Below are positions 8,781-14,928 of a stretch of 22,449 nt of DNA, piece after piece. The notes under the pieces were generated by a model, which saw only the letters and a list, made by a program, of their open reading frames with translations, was not told where the DNA came from and ran no database searches. This DNA comes from an uncultured Bacteroides sp. (lineage in GTDB: Bacteria > Bacteroidota > Bacteroidia > Bacteroidales > Bacteroidaceae), in the NCBI GenBank assembly GCA_900557355.1, contig USSR01000021.1, positions 1 to 22,449 of the forward strand, in the 5' to 3' direction. The translations under genes were made by a program, and so were the position numbers. The stretch's first letter is position 1. The number at the start of each line of letters is the position of its first letter.

Positions 8781-9362
8781 ATGATTGAAAGATTAAATCA
8801 GATAACATTGAATGATTTCATTGAGCTTTCATGTGGAAACTATGCTTGTTTGCTTTCGGGTCGCGGATCTGTGTCTGAAAGCATGCTTAAAGAGATGGCA
8901 TCTAAATTAATTATCGAATACAGAAGCATTGTTAATCCTTCAGGTATGCAGGCTATGATTATGGACAAAGAGGATATGGTGAAGGAACGTGCCAAACTAT
9001 TGAGCCTTCGTATATGTCAGACTCTTGTTTCTCTTGGCTTTTATGATGATGTTCGTCAGGTGTTGGGCCAACTAAATGTAGATATCCGGGATATGAGTGA
9101 TGAGCAAGTTATATCGAAGCTTGATTATTTACTTCATTCTGCAATTTTTGAGCAAAAACGGAATGAGGAGAGACGCAGTGAGGAACATAAAGGAAGTAAG
9201 GCTACTCCTGAACAAATTCGTTCTTCTTTTGATGCAGAGATTGCTTTTCTAATGACATTCTTTAAAATGAGTATTGATTCCCGCGTAATTAATGCTGCTG
9301 TCTATGCGAATATCGTTCATCAAGCTGATGTTGAAATATCGATCAGAAAAAGAAGCACATGA
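8781..9362 (+). CDS. Protein of unknown function after the tape measure
   Basis: This 193-residue, mainly helical protein starts 2 bases after the tape measure stop, so it is part of the tail operon. Features that can be seen are an N-terminal helix (LNQITLNDFIELSCGNYACL), a central helical bundle with MDKEDMVKERAKLLSLRICQ, a strongly charged linker near 130-150 (EQKRNEERRSEEHKGSK), and the C-terminal INAAVYANIVHQADVEI. I do not recognise the family. It is the last gene before the cargo module and its terminator, so it probably ends the tape measure transcript. A tail-completion or tail-tip assembly role is possible by position only. Confidence 0.75.
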   Translation: MIERLNQITLNDFIELSCGNYACLLSGRGSVSESMLKEMASKLIIEYRSIVNPSGMQAMIMDKEDMVKERAKLLSLRICQTLVSLGFYDDVRQVLGQLNVDIRDMSDEQVISKLDYLLHSAIFEQKRNEERRSEEHKGSKATPEQIRSSFDAEIAFLMTFFKMSIDSRVINAAVYANIVHQADVEISIRKRST

Positions 9363-9427
9363 TAATATTGGTATTACATATATGCTGTAATTCGATTAAT
9401 TTTTAATTAAAGCGAATTATTTCATAC

Positions 9428-9469
9428 AGTCGTTTGTACATCTCCTTTAGAATCACAAACGACTTTTTT
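9428..9469 (+). terminator. Intrinsic terminator at the left edge of the cargo module
   Basis: A perfect 10-bp inverted repeat, AGTCGTTTGT at 9428-9437 and ACAAACGACT at 9455-9464, encloses a 17-base loop and is followed at once by six T's (9464-9469). It lies 66 bases after the previous stop. The U-tract abuts the ATG at 9470, so the hairpin sits in the leader of the next gene and could act as an attenuator for the genes downstream. Confidence 0.85.
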
Positions 9470-9757
9470 ATGAATAGAAAAAACAGCATCCATTGTATAA
9501 ATAGGCATTTATACAATGTTTTATTGTCAGAATTACGTACATTAGAGACGAAGTGTAATCGGATAACGGCAGAAGTGTCCGAGGTAAAAAAAATGATTGC
9601 CTTATTGCCCCCCGATATAGGCACTCTTATTAGTTCAATCGAGCGTTCTGCTAAGGAAATGCACGAACAAAGTATCATGCACCGGAAATATGTGGAAAGG
9701 TGCATTAATGGCGAACCGAAGATACACCTAATAAGGAGGGCTGACAATGGACTTTGA
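9470..9757 (+). CDS. Coiled-coil-like protein overlapping the sigma factor gene
   Basis: This protein of 95 residues is not assigned to a family. The ATG at 9470 is chosen over a TTG at 9434 because the TTG lies inside the terminator stem. Residues 12-46 form a likely coiled-coil helix (VLLSELRTLETKCNRITAEV), residues 47-53 a Pro-containing turn (LLPPDIG), and residues 54-80 a second helix (SSIERSAKEMHEQSIMHRKY). No signal peptide or membrane segment is seen, unlike most ECF anti-sigma factors. The stop overlaps the start of the sigma factor gene by 11 bases, which suggests coupled translation. A partner of the sigma factor, such as a cytoplasmic anti-sigma or a small virion protein, is possible but unproven. 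Confidence 0.6.
   Translation: MNRKNSIHCINRHLYNVLLSELRTLETKCNRITAEVSEVKKMIALLPPDIGTLISSIERSAKEMHEQSIMHRKYVERCINGEPKIHLIRRADNGL
9733..9740 (+). promoter_or_regulatory. Strong Shine-Dalgarno for the sigma factor gene
   Basis: AAGGAGGG lies 6 bases before the ATG at 9747, inside the end of the upstream gene. Most starts in this window have no such site, as is usual in Bacteroidetes, so this one supports the chosen start and possible separate initiation. Confidence 0.6.
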
Positions 9758-10220
9758 AAAGGAATTATCAGAAATATATCCTTGGATATTAAAGGTGGCA
9801 AGAAAATTCTGCTGTTCCATGCAAGATGCTGAAGACTTAGCCGGTGATACAGTTTATAAGCTACTTGTGAATCGTGATAAATTTGATTGTTCTAAACCAC
9901 TTCAACCGTGGTGCCTTATTATAATGAGGAATACTTATATAATAAGATACAATAGAAATTCCCTTATACATTTTACAGGGCTTGATATGGTAGACGGAAG
10001 TGCCATTTCTAACTGTACAGCTCATTCAATACTGTTTGATGATTTGGTTTCCACAATACAACGGTGTGCTAAAAAATCCCGTTGTATTGATAGTGTGATG
10101 TATTATGCTAGTGGGTATTCATATGATGAGATAAGTGAAATCCTGAACATTCCTGTTGGAACTGTAAGAAGTCGTATTTCTTCTGGTCGGAAAATGCTAC
10201 TTCAAGAATTCAAATATTAA
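9747..10220 (+). CDS. ECF-type RNA polymerase sigma factor
   Basis: This 157-residue protein should bind host RNA polymerase core and direct it to specific promoters. Residues 8-72 match sigma-70 region 2: AEDLAGDTVYKLL (28-40) in the core-binding and -10-recognition helices, then PWCLIIMRNTYIIRYNRN (54-71), equivalent to the usual aWL..I.rN..i...R pattern. Residues 98-157 match region 4, with the helix-turn-helix YSYDEISEILNIPVGTVRSR (124-143). The length is normal for a minimal ECF sigma. It is odd that such a gene lies between tape measure and tail tip genes, behind a terminator and without a visible housekeeping promoter. Targets cannot be read from sequence; late or cargo promoters are plausible. 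Family call is firm, role inferred. Confidence 0.88.
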   Translation: MDFEKELSEIYPWILKVARKFCCSMQDAEDLAGDTVYKLLVNRDKFDCSKPLQPWCLIIMRNTYIIRYNRNSLIHFTGLDMVDGSAISNCTAHSILFDDLVSTIQRCAKKSRCIDSVMYYASGYSYDEISEILNIPVGTVRSRISSGRKMLLQEFKY

Positions 10221-10245
10221 TAGTGTGACTTATTAGAGAATTAAC

Positions 10246-10276
10246 TTTATAATATCACGAAAATATATTATGTTTG
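10246..10276 (+). promoter_or_regulatory. Bacteroidetes-type promoter before the TPR-DUF2971 gene
   Basis: TTTA at 10246-10249, a 19-base spacer, and TATGTTTG at 10269-10276 differ from the Bacteroidetes primary sigma consensus (TTTG, about 19 bases, TAnnTTTG) at one base. Transcription would start near 10283, leaving a leader of about 30 bases before the ATG at 10313. The spacer and region are extremely AT-rich. Confidence 0.55.
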
Positions 10277-10312
10277 AATATTTAATTTTGAATAATTTTT
10301 TTATAAACTATA

Positions 10313-11428
10313 ATGGATGAAAAAATAATAACCACAAATGAATTGGAGGTACTTGCTAATGAATTTTATGGTTCTAAAATAACGCAAGAAGAGTATTTTT
10401 CTAGGTTGGATGATATAGATTGTTATCAGGCACATTATTTGAAAGCACGTGTGTATTTGGATAAGCAAGATTTATCTAACGCAATGATAGAAATTAATAC
10501 TTCTATTCATATGATTGAAGCGTATGATGAAAATGATTTAAAGTGTGAGTTGGGAACTTTTTTCCCTTCTTTGCAAGCATATGTTTATAGAGCTGCAGGA
10601 GAAATATATGCAATCCTAGGTGAACAAGATAAAGCGACTGAATTTTACATAAAGTCACAGTATTATTCTATCCAATTAAAGTCTGATTTTGACGGTGTAA
10701 AGTCAGGAATTGTTTATTCATTTAGAAGTGTGAGTATTTATTCTTTGTCTGATTTAATATCAAATACTATAACAGTGTGTCATCCTTCTAAAATGAATGA
10801 CCCCTTTGATAGTCTATTTCTTTTGTGGTCAAGTGAAAGTAATTTGAATAGAATTTGTAAAAATAATGCTCATATAAAGCCTTTCAGTGACTCTTTTCAA
10901 TATTTTAAAATTAGAAGTTTTGTCGGAAATAAAAAATTAAGTTTAGATAATAACCTAATAAGAAAGGTGGTCATGTGGTCTCATTATGCTGATGCTCATA
11001 AAGGTTTTTGTATTAGATATAAACTTTCAACGGTATTTATAAAACAGGCTCAGGGTAATGGTTATTCTCATAAATATTTAAAGAGGGTGCATTATCTCTC
11101 TAAAAATGAGAAATGTGATATTTTAACTAAAAAGAAAGATACAAATAGTTTGTTTATATGGAAATCTACAGAATGGAAATATGAAAATGAAATAAGATTA
11201 ATTAGTTATGACCCAAGCTGTAAAGATGATCATCTTCAAATTCCTCTTGATAAGAACTCTATGATTGAAGCGATTTATTTCGGTTATAGATGCGTTGAAA
11301 GTAATGTAAAGAATATAATGCAAATTTTAGGAGAAGGAGTTCAGTATTTTAAGATGGATTATGATCCTAATAACGTTTATAAGTTGAAAGTGAATAAAAT
11401 CTTATATAAAGACTATATTGATACATAG
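10313..11428 (+). CDS. TPR-DUF2971 fusion protein (cargo gene)
   Basis: This 371-residue protein has two parts. Residues 38-125 contain two TPR-like helical hairpins (YQAHYLKARVYLDKQDLSNA and YVYRAAGEIYAILGEQDKAT). Residues 133-371 carry DUF2971 hallmarks: VYSFRSV, SKMNDPFDSLF (159-169), MWSHYADAHKGFCIRYKL (221-238) and KSTEWKYENEIRLIS (284-298). The biochemical activity of DUF2971 is not established to my knowledge. Such genes are commonly found as accessory genes of mobile elements. No signal peptide or membrane segment is visible, so the protein is probably cytoplasmic. The gene is markedly more AT-rich than the tail genes, has its own promoter-like sequence and ends before a strong terminator, all typical of a moron. 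It does not look like a virion protein. Defence, toxin or host-modifying roles are open. Confidence 0.8.
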   Translation: MDEKIITTNELEVLANEFYGSKITQEEYFSRLDDIDCYQAHYLKARVYLDKQDLSNAMIEINTSIHMIEAYDENDLKCELGTFFPSLQAYVYRAAGEIYAILGEQDKATEFYIKSQYYSIQLKSDFDGVKSGIVYSFRSVSIYSLSDLISNTITVCHPSKMNDPFDSLFLLWSSESNLNRICKNNAHIKPFSDSFQYFKIRSFVGNKKLSLDNNLIRKVVMWSHYADAHKGFCIRYKLSTVFIKQAQGNGYSHKYLKRVHYLSKNEKCDILTKKKDTNSLFIWKSTEWKYENEIRLISYDPSCKDDHLQIPLDKNSMIEAIYFGYRCVESNVKNIMQILGEGVQYFKMDYDPNNVYKLKVNKILYKDYIDT

Positions 11429-11543
11429 TTTTTAAGTTGATTCCGGTTACCTTATAAATTCTATTTTTACTAGATAATTTCGTAATATGCTTAAAATCTG
11501 ATGCTTACATCTGTGTTTTGTAATGCGTGATTTTCAAGAATTT

Positions 11544-11571
11544 AGCCAATCGGAAAACCGGTTGGCTTTTT
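11544..11571 (+). terminator. Intrinsic terminator at the right edge of the cargo module
   Basis: AGCCAATCGG (11544-11553) and CCGGTTGGCT (11558-11567) form a 10-bp stem with one G-U wobble closed by an AAAA loop, followed by TTTTTC. It lies 115 bases after the DUF2971 stop and 38 bases before the tail-tip gene. It would stop cargo transcripts from entering the tail genes, and late read-through would need antitermination or a promoter after it. Confidence 0.88.
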
Positions 11572-11574
11572 CTA

Positions 11575-11582
11575 TATATTTG
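11575..11582 (+). promoter_or_regulatory. Possible -7 element for the tail-tip gene
   Basis: TATATTTG fits the Bacteroidetes TAnnTTTG element and lies 26 bases before the ATG at 11609, just after the terminator. No TTTG is found at the right distance upstream because the terminator stem occupies that place. It is therefore a weak candidate, or one used by a different sigma factor such as the one encoded at 9747. Confidence 0.25.
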
Positions 11583-11608
11583 CTCGTGAACGTTCAAAAG
11601 GAGTTAAA

Positions 11609-13600
11609 ATGCTTTGTAAATATGTACTTACCGTTGATAGTATTTCCTATGATATTCCCAAATCTTGTATTCAGAATTGGGATGAAATAAAGTTTTCCCG
11701 TAAACGCTCCGGACTTGAAGGAATAACTAGAACCTTTACTTCAAAATTCCAGTTTGTGGGAGAAGCCTATGATCTCATATTGGAGGAGTATTTGAGCAAA
11801 TACCTAGCTTCTAATGCTAGTATCACTGTTTATACTATAACTAATTCTCATACTTATGAAGAATTCTTCAGTTGCCGACTGGATTTCGGTTCATTGACCT
11901 ATGATGGAAATACTGTTTCTATTAATTTGATAGATGATAGTGTCGCTAGTATCATAAAAGCCAATAAAGGTACACAGTACGAGTATTTGGTAGATGAGAT
12001 AAAAGATACATATCAGCTTTATTATGATAGACTACCGTTTAATTACTACGCGAACTATATATGTGGTGGATACTCTTTAGAAGATGGAGGGCAATATGTT
12101 GATTTCTCAAGAGATATAACAGGAAAAACTATATTCCAGTCTCTTCCATTGGAAGTCGTAGAAAAAGACTTACCAGAATCAGATAGTCCTGTAGAAATAA
12201 ATTCTGTGACTTTAGATACTTCTGTACCTGCTTTTTTAAGGGCGCATAAACCAGTCAAGGTATATATAACTCCCGAATTCAACTTTTATTTAGGCAGAGG
12301 AGATGTAATGTTGACACTTGCTAAAGTTGATGGGAACGGTACCACAAGCACTATTGCGAGTTGGATAAATACCGATTATTCAGGAAATACACATACAACA
12401 GAAAAAGACACTTATAGACCCGAACAATATCGGGATGTTTATGCAATAGACCTTCAAGATGGTGAATGTCTTCAATTTGTCATACATGATCCGATAGGTA
12501 ATATGAATGTTAACGGACCTGGAAAGGTGTATTTTTCTAAATATTCACTACAGGTTAAATGGACTTCAATAGCATCACCTATCAATATAGATGTGGTAAA
12601 ACCTATTACTGTTCTGAATAGTTTGCTCAAAAGTATGAATGGTGGTAAAGGGGGTATAAAAGGCGAGATAGCTTCCGGTGTAGACAATCGGTTGGACAAT
12701 TGCCTTATTTTGGCTGCCGAAAGTATTCGTGGGATATTGTCTGCTAAATTATATACCTCATATACGAAGTTTGTAGACTGGATGGAAGCCTGTTTTGGCT
12801 TTGTTCAGAAGATTGAGGGGGATATTGTAAAGTTTGTCCATCGTGACAGCTTATTTACTTTTAATGGTAATAAGAATATATCAAGAAGCATTTCAGATTT
12901 TCAATTTAAAGTAGACAGTTCTAGGATATATGCACGAGTTAAAGTTGGTTATGATAAAGTTGATTATGAATGCTTGAATGGTCGTGATGAATTTCGATTT
13001 ACTGCTGAATATACTACTGGATTGCAAGTAACAGACAATACACTAGAGTTAGTGAGTCCTTATCGTGCAGATGCTTATGGCTTGGAAATCGTGTCACAGA
13101 AAAGGGGAAGTAGTTCTACTGATAACGAAAGTGATAATGATGTGTTTATCGTTGGCGCAATGCTCGCTTATAATAAGGTTATTGGGAAAGCGGAATATGT
13201 ACTAGAAAGGAATGCGGATTGGAAGATTGCAGGTGTTCTAAATCCTGATGCAATGTTTAATGTTATGTATTGGCAGAAAGCTATGTTGAAAGCTAATGCT
13301 AAGTATATTGGCATGTTCGCTGATTCTCTTCATTATGCTTCTTCGGATGGGAATAGCAATGTTATAGTCAATGATGTGAAATTAACTGATGACTTTATAC
13401 TTGAAGAGCATTTGGTCACTTGTGGAGATGTTTCATTTACAACCTTTGATGAGGATATTCCACAAACAGATGATGGAACGATTAAGATTCAAAAAGGTGG
13501 CCTTGTTTACGAAGGTTACATCAAAGAGGTGAGTAGTGTGGTTGAGAGAAATGAGGGAGTGAAGTATGATTTATTTGTCCGTTCAATAACAAAAGCCTAG
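11609..13600 (+). CDS. Probable tail-tip or baseplate protein
   Basis: This 663-residue protein is strand-rich throughout with no membrane segment. It begins MLCKYVLTVDSISYDIPKSC, and residues 25-115 alternate short strands and one helix (EAYDLILEEYLSKYLA), a pattern compatible with a distal tail or tail-hub N-terminal domain. Later segments include YRPEQYRDVYAIDLQDGECL and a region around residues 330-420 with helices (ITVLNSLLKSMNGGKGGIKG). Placement after the tape measure protein and before the fibre fits a tail-tip hub; no enzymatic motif is seen. An AAAGGAG sequence 5 bases before the ATG supports the start. It is 3 bases from the next gene. Family identity is not certain; it could also be an upper fibre-attachment protein. 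Confidence 0.65.
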   Translation: MLCKYVLTVDSISYDIPKSCIQNWDEIKFSRKRSGLEGITRTFTSKFQFVGEAYDLILEEYLSKYLASNASITVYTITNSHTYEEFFSCRLDFGSLTYDGNTVSINLIDDSVASIIKANKGTQYEYLVDEIKDTYQLYYDRLPFNYYANYICGGYSLEDGGQYVDFSRDITGKTIFQSLPLEVVEKDLPESDSPVEINSVTLDTSVPAFLRAHKPVKVYITPEFNFYLGRGDVMLTLAKVDGNGTTSTIASWINTDYSGNTHTTEKDTYRPEQYRDVYAIDLQDGECLQFVIHDPIGNMNVNGPGKVYFSKYSLQVKWTSIASPINIDVVKPITVLNSLLKSMNGGKGGIKGEIASGVDNRLDNCLILAAESIRGILSAKLYTSYTKFVDWMEACFGFVQKIEGDIVKFVHRDSLFTFNGNKNISRSISDFQFKVDSSRIYARVKVGYDKVDYECLNGRDEFRFTAEYTTGLQVTDNTLELVSPYRADAYGLEIVSQKRGSSSTDNESDNDVFIVGAMLAYNKVIGKAEYVLERNADWKIAGVLNPDAMFNVMYWQKAMLKANAKYIGMFADSLHYASSDGNSNVIVNDVKLTDDFILEEHLVTCGDVSFTTFDEDIPQTDDGTIKIQKGGLVYEGYIKEVSSVVERNEGVKYDLFVRSITKA

Positions 13601-13603
13601 AAT

Positions 13604-14917
13604 ATGATTATAAGCCCGTTTACCCCACTGTTTTTTTCTCCGTCTACCGATAAGTTTGGAGCGAAGAGCAAATATGTGCAGTTATTTGCACGTACAGACC
13701 GGATTTTTGTTGAATTGATTTTGACGCCCAGAGAGCAGGAGCCTATTGTTTACATTAATAATCTTTTAAGTAATATATCTACACCTGTATCATTAAGCTC
13801 ATGGAAGATGAATGATGATAAGATTCTTTATTTCTATAACATTTCATTGCTTCCATGTGGATACTATACTGTAACAGTTAATGGGAATACGAGTGAGATT
13901 TTTAAAGTTACGGACGATGAATGTGAGTTATCAGAAACCAGCCTTATTCAGTATTCAATGAAAGATAATAAGCAGCGTCTTGATGCTGTCTGGTGGATAG
14001 ATGGGATGCAATACTTTTTTGATTTTCGCGTTCCTGGTGGTTTCAAAGATAACGGATGGACGTTCGGTGTGGATAATGAGCAGTTCGTGACCTCTGATGA
14101 GGATATTGTTGAGCTATTCAGCCACGAATATACAACAGTATTATTCACGCTTGGAAATGGGATGGGATGCCCTGTGTGGTTTGCTGAATTATTGAATCGT
14201 GTCTTATGCTGTAATTACGTCTACTTTGATGGTGTCCGATATACCAGAAAGGAAAGTAATGTTCCGGAACTTAACCAGCAAATAGAGGGATTGAAGAGTT
14301 TTGTGTTCAATCAAATGTTACAGAAGGTAAGAACGATGAATCCAGTTTTGGAATGGAATAACCAGCTTGCTATGAGGTGTGTACAAAGCGGTGCTTATAG
14401 GATAGCAGATGATGAAGGAATGCGTAGTATCAAGTATGGTTCAGAAAGTGAGGTTGCAGAGGTCGGAGCATATATCAATATGACTAAGGCTATTCCTAAT
14501 ACTGGAGTTTCTATTAATAGTGATACTATGGTTACTGTCAACAGTATTCATCACCTAGGTGTTGATGAAAATTCATATTGGGATTTGATTGCAATCAAGA
14601 CGACTGACATAGATAACAAGTATATTGGTAGAAGAGGTTACGGTAAACTTACAGTTAATGGACTGGATAGACTAAAGAACGATTTGGACAACGGTTCGAT
14701 AAATTTGCGTGCTGTACTATATAAAGGAGATTCGTATACTAACCTCATTGAAGGGAGTGTAATCAGTAGGGATGGTGTATGTGTCTTGAAAGGTATTAAC
14801 GGTGGAGATATTGGTGCTCTGAAGGAGTTCCAACTTTATCTTGATAATGTCTATGATTGCGACATAGATAATCTTGGTATGACCATTGAGCTTGTATGGG
14901 TATATGAAAATGATTAA
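13604..14917 (+). CDS. Probable tail-tip protein linking hub and fibre
   Basis: This 437-residue protein has an N-terminal beta-sandwich-like part: residues 15-110 contain KYVQLFARTDRIFVELIL and GYYTVTVNGNTSEIFKVTD, which read like an immunoglobulin-like fold. The middle, near 180-230, contains a hydrophobic, Cys-bearing segment (FAELLNRVLCCNYVYFDG), and the C-terminal third is again strand-rich. It lies 3 bases after the larger tail-tip gene and 11 bases before the giant fibre gene, so it is probably part of the structure that anchors the fibre. I do not recognise a named family. The role is inferred from order. Confidence 0.6.
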   Translation: MIISPFTPLFFSPSTDKFGAKSKYVQLFARTDRIFVELILTPREQEPIVYINNLLSNISTPVSLSSWKMNDDKILYFYNISLLPCGYYTVTVNGNTSEIFKVTDDECELSETSLIQYSMKDNKQRLDAVWWIDGMQYFFDFRVPGGFKDNGWTFGVDNEQFVTSDEDIVELFSHEYTTVLFTLGNGMGCPVWFAELLNRVLCCNYVYFDGVRYTRKESNVPELNQQIEGLKSFVFNQMLQKVRTMNPVLEWNNQLAMRCVQSGAYRIADDEGMRSIKYGSESEVAEVGAYINMTKAIPNTGVSINSDTMVTVNSIHHLGVDENSYWDLIAIKTTDIDNKYIGRRGYGKLTVNGLDRLKNDLDNGSINLRAVLYKGDSYTNLIEGSVISRDGVCVLKGINGGDIGALKEFQLYLDNVYDCDIDNLGMTIELVWVYEND

Positions 14918-14928
14918 AAAAGAGAATT

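Noticed and set aside
9434..9469. Upstream TTG start for the gene before the sigma factor
   Set aside because: The TTG and following codons lie in the stem, loop and U-tract of a perfect terminator; the ATG at 9470 is the simpler start.
10283..10290. Second TAnnTTTG match (TAATTTTG) before the DUF2971 gene
   Set aside because: No TTTG-like element lies about 19 bases upstream; the neighbouring site at 10246-10276 is much better.
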